Assembly (NCBI RefSeq): GCF_003841505.1
Contig: NZ_REGA01000010.1
Location: forward strand, 62,001-126,000
Reading direction: 5' to 3'
DNA: 64,000 nt
From: Natrarchaeobius chitinivorans
Lineage (GTDB): Archaea; Halobacteriota; Halobacteria; Halobacteriales; Natrialbaceae
Shown: positions 9,924 through 19,200 of the stretch, in pieces
Layout of the letters: every line of letters starts with the position of its first letter
Numbering within the stretch: position 1 is the first letter of the stretch
Position numbers and translations under genes: made by a program
The notes under the pieces: generated by a model
What the model saw: only the letters and a program-made list of their open reading frames with translations
What the model was told of the DNA's origin: nothing
Database searches by the model: none

Positions 9924-10121
9924 TTAGGCCGTCGAGTCGGGGCCGTGGTCGGCTTCGCCGATCGGCGACAACGCGATGGCGAGCGCGAGAAAGATCAGGA
10001 CGACGTTCAGGGCCGCGACGAACCCGCTGAGCCCTGGGTGGACGACGCCGTAGACGATCGTCGGCACGAGTGCGAGCAGTCCGACCGCGGCCGCATACCG
10101 GGGTGTGAGCGACTCGAGCAT
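9924..10121 (-). CDS. Small two-helix membrane protein, last gene of the ba3 oxidase operon
   Basis: 65 residues with two hydrophobic segments (about 11-29 and 32-52) joined by HPGLSGF, then a short acidic tail. It follows the CbaC-like gene by 41 bases on the same strand. Similar small membrane proteins end ba3 oxidase operons in haloarchaea, so it is probably an accessory or structural subunit. I recognise no motif that fixes a function. Confidence 0.65.
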   Translation of the reverse strand: MLESLTPRYAAAVGLLALVPTIVYGVVHPGLSGFVAALNVVLIFLALAIALSPIGEADHGPDSTA

Positions 10122-10162
10122 AGGTGGATTACGTCTCGCAGGGACTTAACGGGATGACGTCG

Positions 10163-10357
10163 TCACTCCTCGGTCGGTTCCTCGTCGACCGGTCGGGTCC
10201 CCCAGTAGACCAACACGGCGATGACGGCGACCGCGGCGATTGCGGATTCGAGAGGTGAGACGGCAACGCCGAAGAACGCGAGGACGGTCCGGGCCTCGAG
10301 GAAGACGACGAGGACGAACGCGACGATGAGCAAGAGTCGGGGCGGGGAGATGCGCAT
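10163..10357 (-). CDS. cbaC: CbaC-like small membrane subunit of the ba3 oxidase operon
   Basis: 64 residues with two membrane helices (about 7-29 and 37-53) and an acidic C-terminus (RPVDEEPTEE). The start ATG shares one base with the stop of subunit I (TGATG), so the genes are translationally coupled. A longer frame reaching 10969 is just the shadow of subunit I. Assignment to CbaC follows gene order in the Natronomonas cba operon and the size; there is no catalytic motif. Confidence 0.7.
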   Translation of the reverse strand: MRISPPRLLLIVAFVLVVFLEARTVLAFFGVAVSPLESAIAAVAVIAVLVYWGTRPVDEEPTEE

Positions 10358-12111
10358 CAGGCGATCAACGCCCCGAGAGAGTAAAAGACGGTCGGGATCG
10401 CGTCGGTAATCTGGACGAAGACGGGAAACGGCCCGATGTCCGGACCGAAGAGACCGCCCCGATCGACGATGCTCGCAAGCGGTATGATGTAAGCGATCAC
10501 GACGAGCACGAGCGCGATGGCGATCCACAGCCGAAGGTTGTCGAGGACGGGTGGCGAGTCCTCCGGTCCCGACAGCGCTGGTGGGATCGTTCCGTCGACC
10601 AGCGGTTCGGTATCGTCGTTGAACGCGGTCAACAGCATAATTCCCAGAAAGAGCATCGCCGAGACGAACAACAGCGTTCCACCCAGTGCGAGCTGGACGT
10701 TGAGTTCCGCCATCGAGCCGACGCCGATGTCGTACTCGAAGCTGTACTCTGGCTCTGCGGTTCGACGCGGGACACCGAACAGTCCGGCGCGATACATCGA
10801 GTTCGTCATGAACACGATGCCGAGAAACCAGAGGACGACCTGGACGAGGCCCGCCTGTCGGTTGACGAGACGATTTCCGGTCAACTGCGGCACGAGCCAG
10901 TAGGAGCCGGCCATGAGGGTCAGCGCGACGGCGGTTCCGACCTGGGTGTGGATGTGGCCGGGGATCCACACCGAGTTGTGCACGAGGTAGTTGATGTTCA
11001 TCCCGGCATTGACGATCCCGGTGAAGCCGCCAAAAGCGAAGACGATCCCGGCGAGTGCCATCCCCGTAAACGCCGGATCACGCCACGGCAGCGCACGGAG
11101 CCAGTTGAACGTGCCCTCGCCACCCCGCTGGCGGGCCCCGTGTTCCATGCTGGCGACGACGGTAAACGCCGTCAGCAGGCTCGGCAGCAACAGGAACATG
11201 GTGTTGGTCATCGCGATGAACTTGAACCCCTCCGAAATCCCCGGATCGAGGTACTGGTGGTGGATCCCGACCGGCGTCGAGAGCAAGACGAAGAGGATGA
11301 ACACCACCCGAGCGAGCGGGTCGCTGAACAGCCGGCCGCCCGAGAGCTTCGGTAACACGATGTACCAGAGGAGATAGGCGGGAAGCAGCCAGAAGTAGAC
11401 GAACGCGTGGCCGAAGTACCAGAACAGCGTCCGCGTCAACGTCGGATTGAGGCTCTCGGTGAGGGCGAGCGACCACGGCAGGATAAACGCAAGAATCGCG
11501 ATCGCCACGCCGATCGAGGAGATATACCACATGATCATCGTCGTCAACACCATGAACGTGGGCAACGGGATGCGCTCGTCCGGGTTGTCACGCGACCAGG
11601 CGAGCCAGGTCCGGAACCAGTCCGCCCCCGCGAGCCACGTTCCGACGACGAAGACGACGAGTCCGACGTAAAACAGCGGATTCGCCTGCAACGGGGCGTA
11701 GAACGTAAAGAGCACGTCGGCACTCAGTTCCGACCCGAGGACCTCCGGCGGATCGCCGAGAAAGCCGGCGAGAATGGTGACGGCCGTGATGATCGTCCCG
11801 GCCGACATGAGACCGTACCACGTCCAGGTGACGCGCGGATCGACGGGACCCCGGTCTAAGCTGTCGGTGACCGCCCACTGGTAGAGCCCGACGAGAAAGA
11901 ATATCGTGAACGTGACGACCAGGAAGACGCCGTGTCCGGTCAACAGCGTGTAGTACGTCGGCGATTCGACGATCCGGAGTATATCGGTCCGGTGGAGGGC
12001 CTGGAGGAGTCCGAAGACCGCGCCGACGCCGAGTGCGATAAACGACGCGGTAAACGCGAGACGTATCAGCCGCGCCTGCTCGGGATACTTCTCGACGAAC
12101 AGCTCACTCAC
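10357..12111 (-). CDS. cbaA: Terminal oxidase subunit I, ba3 type (haem-copper oxidase B family)
   Basis: 584 residues with 13 or so membrane helices. It carries the oxygen-reducing haem-copper centre. Visible ligands are the low-spin haem His in TGHGVFLVVTF (about 60), the CuB His in FGHAFVYFWLLPAY with the Tyr expected to be cross-linked, the CuB pair HHQY (about 285) and the high-spin haem His in HIHTQVG (about 386). The GHxxVYxxLLP form is that of ba3 oxidases, not A-type enzymes. The start is GTG at 12111, overlapping the stop of subunit II (GTGA). Expected to receive electrons from a blue copper protein or cytochrome, although no halocyanin gene is in this operon. Confidence 0.94.
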   Translation of the reverse strand: MSELFVEKYPEQARLIRLAFTASFIALGVGAVFGLLQALHRTDILRIVESPTYYTLLTGHGVFLVVTFTIFFLVGLYQWAVTDSLDRGPVDPRVTWTWYGLMSAGTIITAVTILAGFLGDPPEVLGSELSADVLFTFYAPLQANPLFYVGLVVFVVGTWLAGADWFRTWLAWSRDNPDERIPLPTFMVLTTMIMWYISSIGVAIAILAFILPWSLALTESLNPTLTRTLFWYFGHAFVYFWLLPAYLLWYIVLPKLSGGRLFSDPLARVVFILFVLLSTPVGIHHQYLDPGISEGFKFIAMTNTMFLLLPSLLTAFTVVASMEHGARQRGGEGTFNWLRALPWRDPAFTGMALAGIVFAFGGFTGIVNAGMNINYLVHNSVWIPGHIHTQVGTAVALTLMAGSYWLVPQLTGNRLVNRQAGLVQVVLWFLGIVFMTNSMYRAGLFGVPRRTAEPEYSFEYDIGVGSMAELNVQLALGGTLLFVSAMLFLGIMLLTAFNDDTEPLVDGTIPPALSGPEDSPPVLDNLRLWIAIALVLVVIAYIIPLASIVDRGGLFGPDIGPFPVFVQITDAIPTVFYSLGALIA

Positions 12112-12893
12112 GACTCGTCACCTCCGTCGTCGGTCCCGACGGTGACCGTCCCGCCGTCGGACTCGTCGTCGACCTCGACGGTCCAGTCGTGATCGCCCTC
12201 GCCGAGGTCGTCTGCGTCGACGCTCGTCGTGATCTCCTCGCTCGTTCCGCCCTCGACGACGACCTCCTCTTCGATCGTTTCCTCGCCGATTTCGACGGTG
12301 AGCGTCGTCTCGACCTCCTCGAGCAGGCCGTTTTCGACCGTCGCGGTCAGTTCGACCTCCTCGCCCGGTTCGACCTCGTCGGGCGCGTCGACGGCGAGAT
12401 CCGTCAGGTCGAACTCCTCGGCCTCGACGACGGTCAGTTCGCCTTCCATGTCGTGGTGGCCGGCCCCGCAGTACTCGTTGCAGATGACGCCGTACTCGCC
12501 GGGTTCGTCGAACTCGACGGTCATCGTCGCCACCTCGCCGGGGATGACCATCGTGTTCGTGTTCGTTCCCACGACGGTGAAGCTGTGAATGACGTCGCGA
12601 CTCGTGACGTAAAACGTCACCTCGCTGTCCGCCGGAATCTCGATCGGATCGGGCTGGAACACGAACGTCTGGGCGACGACGTAGGCCGCGTACTCGTCTT
12701 CGCCGACCTGTTCGACGCGGGGATCGGCGAACCGTTCGTCCTCGCCGATCTCGTCGGGAGCGAGCGTCTCCTCTTCGTCGTCAATCATCGTGATCCCGAG
12801 ACCGACGGATCCGTACGTGATCGTCGCAATGAAGCCGACGATCAACACCATCGCGCCGACGATCCACAGTCGTTCGTACGTGTGTATGTTCAT
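12108..12893 (-). CDS. cbaB: Terminal oxidase subunit II with CuA site and an extra C-terminal beta-sandwich domain
   Basis: 261 residues from the ATG at 12893, which overlaps the upstream stop (ATGA). One membrane anchor (about 8-30) is followed by a cupredoxin domain. CuA ligands are the His in DVIHSFTV (about 103) and the cluster CNEYCGAGHHDM (about 133-145), so the site looks complete. After about residue 160 there is an acidic segment (DLAVDAPDEVEPGEEVELT onward) of CARDB/Ig-like composition lasting about 95 residues and ending TVGTDDGGDES. Thermus-type subunit II ends at the cupredoxin fold, so this addition is unusual. It probably faces the cell exterior. Confidence 0.92.
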   Translation of the reverse strand: MNIHTYERLWIVGAMVLIVGFIATITYGSVGLGITMIDDEEETLAPDEIGEDERFADPRVEQVGEDEYAAYVVAQTFVFQPDPIEIPADSEVTFYVTSRDVIHSFTVVGTNTNTMVIPGEVATMTVEFDEPGEYGVICNEYCGAGHHDMEGELTVVEAEEFDLTDLAVDAPDEVEPGEEVELTATVENGLLEEVETTLTVEIGEETIEEEVVVEGGTSEEITTSVDADDLGEGDHDWTVEVDDESDGGTVTVGTDDGGDES

Positions 12894-13054
12894 AGGACGA
12901 TCATCGGCGTCGGCTCGTTTCCGACGAACTCGACGAAGTACGTGAACAGCCACATCAACACGAGGACGAGGAAGTACAGCGCGATCAGCGCGAGCGTTCC
13001 CCACGGATCGAACTCGTCGTGGCCGATCTCTCGAGTAGCGCTTGCATCGCTCAT
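12890..13054 (-). CDS. cbaD: CbaD-like one-helix subunit, first gene of the ba3 oxidase operon
   Basis: 54 residues: a hydrophilic N-terminus, one strong membrane helix (about 19-43) and a short tail ending TPMIVL. The start at 13054 lies 30 bases after a TATA-like TTTTATTA, which fits a leaderless message; the in-frame extension to 13156 would cross that promoter. Its stop overlaps the start of subunit II. Size, position and helix match the small CbaD subunit in Natronomonas and, functionally, subunit IIa of Thermus ba3 oxidase. Confidence 0.8.
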   Translation of the reverse strand: MSDASATREIGHDEFDPWGTLALIALYFLVLVLMWLFTYFVEFVGNEPTPMIVL

Positions 13055-13078
13055 ACCGATCTCACCACCACGAACGCC

Positions 13079-13088
13079 GTAATAAAAC
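13079..13088 (-). promoter_or_regulatory. TATA-like box of the ba3 oxidase operon
   Basis: Minus strand reads GAGTTTTATTACGG, centred about 30 bases before the ATG at 13054. It serves the five-gene oxidase operon and supports the short start of the first gene. Confidence 0.6.
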
Positions 13089-13166
13089 TCACAGGGGGCG
13101 TCCTCGAGGACGAGGGCGTATGTGTACGTGATTTTGCACTCGGTGGAACGGATCACATCGGACTCA

Positions 13167-13253
13167 TTGATACGGTCTGTCGGTACGACTTACCGGTGGG
13201 ACCCCAGGACGGTCGCGATTGCACCGCTACCGCCCGGCAACAATCCGTATGAG
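13167..13253. repeat. 87-bp palindromic element, family 2, copy 2
   Basis: Starts TTGATACGG and ends CAATCCGTATGAG, with a central GGGACC...GGTCGC region as in the other copies. It lies between the oxidase promoter and the end of the giant surface-protein gene. Confidence 0.75.
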
Positions 13254-13276
13254 TAGAGACGAGAACCGGCGGGACC

Positions 13277-16200
13277 CTACCGATCGGTGCGACTGTACCA
13301 GAGCAGACTGGTCGCAAGTAACAGCGCCAGCAAGCCGGAGACGCCTGTGAATCCTGGTACCGTGTCATCCTCGCCGCTGTCGTCTGTGCCGGTAGCCGAA
13401 GCGTCGGGGTCGCTGTCGTCTGTGCCGGTCTCAGAGCCGTCAGTGTCTCCGTCGGCTGGGTCGCTATCGGAGTCACTGTCGCCCGTGTCACTATCGGAGT
13501 CGTCAGCGTCAGCATCAGAGTCGTCGCCGTCAGCATCAGGGTCGTCGTCAGCATCAGAGCCGTCGTCAGAATCCGGGTCGTCGTCGGAATCAGTATCGCC
13601 GGGGCTGGTATCGGTATCGGAGCCGCCAGTACCGCCGTCCTCCGTATCGCCATCGTCGTCGCCGTTCTCGTCTGGCACGCCGGAACCGCTATCATCACCG
13701 GTGGACCCATCGTCGACAGCGAACGTGAGGTCGTACGTTTCCACGTTTCCGGCTTCGTCCGCCAGAGTCACGGCTGCGGTGTAACTCTCTCCGTCCACGA
13801 CGTCCATCTCGTGTGACGCGCTGGTCGACGTAATTGCCGTCGCCGGGTCGTCGGAGACGTCCGAACCGTCGACGACCAGTTCGACCGCACCGACGTCGAC
13901 TCCCGACCCGTCGTCGTCGTACTCGAACTCGAGAGTTACGTCGTCGGAGCCGTGCTCGAGCGTCTCGCCGTCATCGGGCGTCGTGGCGAGCAGCTCCGGC
14001 GGTTCATCGTCGGTCGCGATCGCGCCGTAGGTCGAGAACTCTTCGACTTCGGCGACCCAGTACTCGCCGTTGACGCCGATCGTATCATCCGCAATCGTCT
14101 CGACGGTCGTTTCGACTGTCTCCCATTCGTCGGTCGATCCGTTGTAGTGTGTGATGTCGACCGCTTCGGGGTCGTCGACACCATCGACGTCCGAGACGTC
14201 GGCGGGGACGTGGATCGTCGCGCTCGTGAGGTTCGCCTCGAGGTCGTCGCCGAGCATCGCAGTGAGGAACCCGGCACCGAGCAGGTCGTCCTCGAGTTTC
14301 TCGTAGGCGTCCTCGTTCTCGGAGACGGCGGCGAACCCGTCCTGCAGGTCGGATTCCGTCTCGAACTCGATGAACGTTCCCGTCTCCTCGTTGTGGAGTA
14401 CGCCCGTTCGATTGTCGGTCGCGAACTCGGTGTCCGCGGTCACTGCCGTGGTTGCAGTCCCGTCGTTGCCCGCCAGATCCGTTCCCTCGATCGTCACGTC
14501 GTACTCGCCGGCAGAATCGAGATCGATCGTGGCGTTCCAGTGGTCGCCATCGGACTGGACCGTCGGCTCCGTAGTCGATCCGTCGGGACCGGTGACGGAG
14601 GCGGTCGGCGCGCCCTCGAGGTCGGTATCGCTACGAATCTCGATGGTGGCCGCCTCGCCGTCGACGTCCTCGATCGCGCCGGTCAGCGACGGCGACTCGC
14701 GGTCGATCACGAGCGTCTCGTCGACCTCGGTCTCGTTATCGAGACCGGCCTCGTCGGTCGCCCGGGCGGAGAGCTCGTACGGCGCGTCGTCCGGGACGTC
14801 CTCGAGATCGATCGTGGCTGTCCACGTCTCGCCGCCGTCGTGGCTCGCCGCGACGTCGTGACTCCACGTGGTCGCGAGCGAGTGGATCTCGAGGTCGACG
14901 GTGTCGACGTCGCGGCCGTCGTCAGCGCTGGCCTCGATCGTGACCGTGACGTCCTCGCTGGCGTACATCGTTCCCTCGTCTGCGGTGTGGGAGTCGACCG
15001 CCGTGATCGATACATCGGGTTTTTCACCGAGCACTTCGACCTCCTCGAGATCCTTGTCGATGTTGATCGAGTACGTCGCGTCGAACTCGTTCTCGAGGTC
15101 CATCCAGAGGTCGTACGTGTCGCCGCTCGGGAGGTCGTCGACGTCGACCGTTGCGTTCCATTTGGTCCCACTGAGGTGGGTTGCGGACTCCTCGAGGTTC
15201 TGCCAGGCGTTGTCCCCGTGGACGATCACGGTCAGATCGCTGATCTCCTCGGTCGCCGGAACGCCCGGTTCGGCGTCGCCTGGTTCCTCGACGAACAGGC
15301 CGATCGTTCCGAACTCGGTGAGGTCGGTTGTCACGACCTCGTTGTCGGTGTCGACCGACGAGTCTTCCAACTCCTCCCACGTTTCATCGGCGTGGTCGTA
15401 GCGCCACAGCGAGAGGTCGGTCGGATCGGCCCCGTCGAGGTGGGCCTCATCGTAGTGCACGGAGAGGTTCAGGTACGAGGGAGTGCCGGACTCCTCTTGC
15501 ACGTCGATGTACGTACCGAGCGAGTGGGCGTTGGGGTTCTCGGCTGGAGCGTGGGTCGCCTCCAGATCCACGTTCTGTGCCCCGAAGGAGACGATGAACT
15601 CCGATGCTGGAGTCGCGGTGAACTCGAACTCGACCTCGTCGCTGGCGTAGACGACCCCGTCATCGACGGAGTCGCCAGTAACGTCGTTGACGGTCACTTC
15701 CGAGGGTGCGCTTACCGTGTAGTTCTCGACGACAGTGGGGCCACTGTCCGACGCGTAGAAGTCCGGGAGATCCCACGGTGCCTGCACGTCGCCACGGTTG
15801 TAGCGAGCATCGATGTCGGCGACTTCGACGCCGGAGACGCCAGTGAGGAGCAACCCGTAGTTGTTCGCGACGATGACGTTGTCCTCGACGACAGCGTCGT
15901 CGCTGCCCGACGCTAGATGAAGACCGTAGTACGCCCCCGTCATCTCGTTGTCCGTAATCACGTTCCCGGGCGAGTCGTAGAGGTACGCGCCGTACCAATT
16001 GTTCCCACTTAGGTCGTTCCCGTGGATCGTGGAGTTCGTGAGGTCGTTGGCCCAGATGCCGTAGTAGCCGTCGATGCTCGTGGAGTTCGTGATCTCGCTG
16101 TCGGTGACGTTCTGCACGCGAATCCCGGCGTTGTCGACTTGGAACGAGGACCAGCTTTCGAGGTGGACGTCGTTGATCACGACGTTCGTCAACTGGCCGT

Positions 16201-19200
16201 CGGTCCCGTCGACGTGGATGCCGTGCGCACCGTCGTCCATCCCGCCGCCTCCAGCGAGATAGATTCCCTGCCCGTCGAGTTCGACGTAGCTCGAGGTGAT
16301 CGTGATGCAGGTCGACGAACTGGTCTGTCCACTAACGATCGTGTAGACGCCCGGTGTGTCGATGTCGGTACAGCCGTCGAGTGCGACTTCTTGCTGGATC
16401 GCGATCTCTTTTTCGTCCGCGTTGTCCTCGGTCCGTACGGTGATGTCACCGTAGTCTGCGTCGTCCTCGGCGGTCGGGTTCGTGAGTGTGACCGTCTCGG
16501 TCTCGTGGCGTTCGAGCGTGAGTTCGACCGTGTCTTCGACGGATCCGTCGAGGCCGACCAGTTCGACCTCCTGGGTCCCTTCGCCACCCACGTTGTGTAC
16601 CGTCACCTCGACCTCCAGGGTCTCGCCCTCAAGAACTGGTGCATTCGAGTCGGTGACCTCGACGAGGAACTGGGGATAAAGCGCCTCGTTGTGTCCGAAC
16701 GTCGCCAGCCGGATCCGCGAGTCGGAACTCGAACCGCCGACACCCGCGTCGATCGCGTGGAGTGTCCCGTCGAAGTCGGGTTCGTTTCCGGCGACGTAGA
16801 CCACACCGTCGGCGGCCGTCGGCGATGAATCTGCTCGATCCCCGGCATCGTATACCCAGTGGACGGCGCTCGAGGCGTCCCCGATTGCGTAGACAGTTCC
16901 GTCGCCGGTGCCGACGAAGACGAGCGCGTCGTCCGCGTGGACCTTGTCGACGTCGTCGGGTGCGTGGACGACGGTGGGCGACGATCGAATCATGCTGGAC
17001 GAGTCGAACCGCCACGCCTCACTGCCGTCATCGGCGTCGATCGCGAACAGCTCGCTGTCGCCACCGGGGACGTATATCGTGCCGTCGTGAACGGTCGGTG
17101 CGGCGGTGATTCCGGCACCCTCGTAGTCGTCGCCGAAGGGCTCGTCCCATATCTCCGCGCCGGTCTCGGCGTCGAGGGCGTGGACCTCGGTGGTCCAGCG
17201 CGTCACGTCCCCGCCGAACTCGGGGACGACGTTGTCAACGGGGACGTACACCGTCCCGTCGTCAACCGTCGGAGAGGTCGGGATGTTCGTGCCGGAGTCG
17301 GACTGGAACGTCCACTTTTCGGTGCCGTCGGCGGCTCCGAGTGCGTACACCGTCCCGACTCTGTCACCGATGAAGACCGTCCCGTCGGCGACGGTCGGCG
17401 CACCTCGCGTCTGGCCCGTGGTCTCGTACTCCCACAGTGCTTCGCCGTCCGTGGCGTCGAACGCGAGGACGTAGCCGTTATTGTGATCGAAGTCGGGCCC
17501 GGTCGACACGTAGACGGTGTCCCCGACGACCGTCGATCCTCGGGGCGGTCGCGTCATCGTCTCGTTCCAGCGCTCGTCGCCGGTTTCGGCGTCGATCGCG
17601 TAGAGGGTCCCCGAATCACCGATCAGTGAAGTCCCGCCCGCGACGTAGACGACGCCGTCGACGACGGTCGGCGCTTCGTCGGTGCCGTCGTAGTCCCGTT
17701 CGAACTCCCACTCGACGTCGCCGGTGTCGACGTCGATCGCGTACACCGTCCCCTGGAAGTCGGAGATGTACGCCATCCCGTCGACGACCGTCGGCGCGTT
17801 GTCGTCGAAGCGCTCGTCGACCGTTTCGGTCCAGATCGCCTCGCCCTCTACGGCGACGTGGATCGTCGCAGTCGTCGCGTTCGTCTCGCCGCTTTCGGTC
17901 TCGATTTCGAGTTCCACCGCGTAGCTGCCGTCCTCGGTGTACTGGTGAGTGATCTCGGGGCTCGACGTCGTCTCGGTCGTTCCGTCCCCGAAGTCCCAGT
18001 GGTAGGTGTCGACGTCGCCGGTGGGTGCCGTCGAGTTCTCGGCGTCGAAGGTCACGTCCTCGCTCGGTTCCGGAGCGGGTGGCTCCCACTCGAAGATCGC
18101 CTCGAGTGGATCGAGCCCGTACACCTCGACAGTCTCGTTCGTCGTCGCGGTCACCCCGTTCTCGTCTTCGACCGTCAGTTCGACCTCGTACGTGCCGGGC
18201 GTGTCGAAGACGTGTGCCGTCTCCGGATCTGCGGTGGTTTCGTTGATCTCGCCGTCGCCGTTGAAGTCCCAGTGGTAGGCCGTAACGTCGCCGTCGGGTG
18301 CTGTCGACCCGCTGGCGTCGAAGGTGATTTCCTCGCCCTCGTCGGGGTCGGCGGGATCGACGGTGAACGACGCGGACGGGCCGTCGATCGGGTCCTCGTT
18401 GAGCCACGGATCGAAACAGACGTTGTTGTCTCCGTCGTCGTCGATTGCGTCGCCAGCGCCGTCGGCCACCGTGCCGGTACAGGCGTCCGTGACGCCCCCG
18501 CTGGCCCCACTCTCCGCACCCCACCAGTTGTCCGTGACGGTCATCTCGTCGGCCGTCAGGTAGTAGTCATTGACGAAGGCGAAGTCGTTGCCCTCGAAGC
18601 TGTTCTGGGCGATCGTCACGTCCTCGGTCTCATCCTGAAGAACGAGCCCCTCGACGTTGTCCTGGAACGCGTTTCCGGTGACGACGATGCCGTCGAGGTC
18701 ACCCCAGGCGTTCAGATCGACACCAACGCCGTTCCGGGCGATGGTGTTGTCAGTTATCGTCGCGTTCTGCACCCCGTCGCGCAGGTCGACGGCCAGGCCG
18801 TAGTCGTCGTTATCGACGAGGACCGAGTTCGTGACTTCGATCGACTCGAGCTCGTCAGTAGCAACCCCTGTGTCTCCCCCCTCGACCGTGACCGAATCGA
18901 GCGTTACATTCACGGATTCCGCGAGGTACAGGCCATCGGTCGTCGGGGCGGTGATCGTACTGTCCGCGATGGTTACGTTCTCGCTGTAGATGACCTGAAT
19001 TGTCGGAGCACTATCATCGAGAGTGAGGTCCTCGGCGGTCACATTCGACGAGTTGGCGATGATGACCTGGCCGGCGTCCGTCGGTACGTTCGGATCGTCG
19101 ACATCGTGGAAGTACACGAGCGGATCGCCGGCGACCAGGTTGTCCTCGAACGCGTGGTCGGTGAATTCGACGCCGTCACGGAACACATCCAAGAAGACGC

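Noticed and set aside
10358-10969. Extended frame in front of the CbaC-like gene
   Set aside because: It lies wholly within subunit I in another frame. The ATG at 10357 overlapping the subunit I stop is the logical start.
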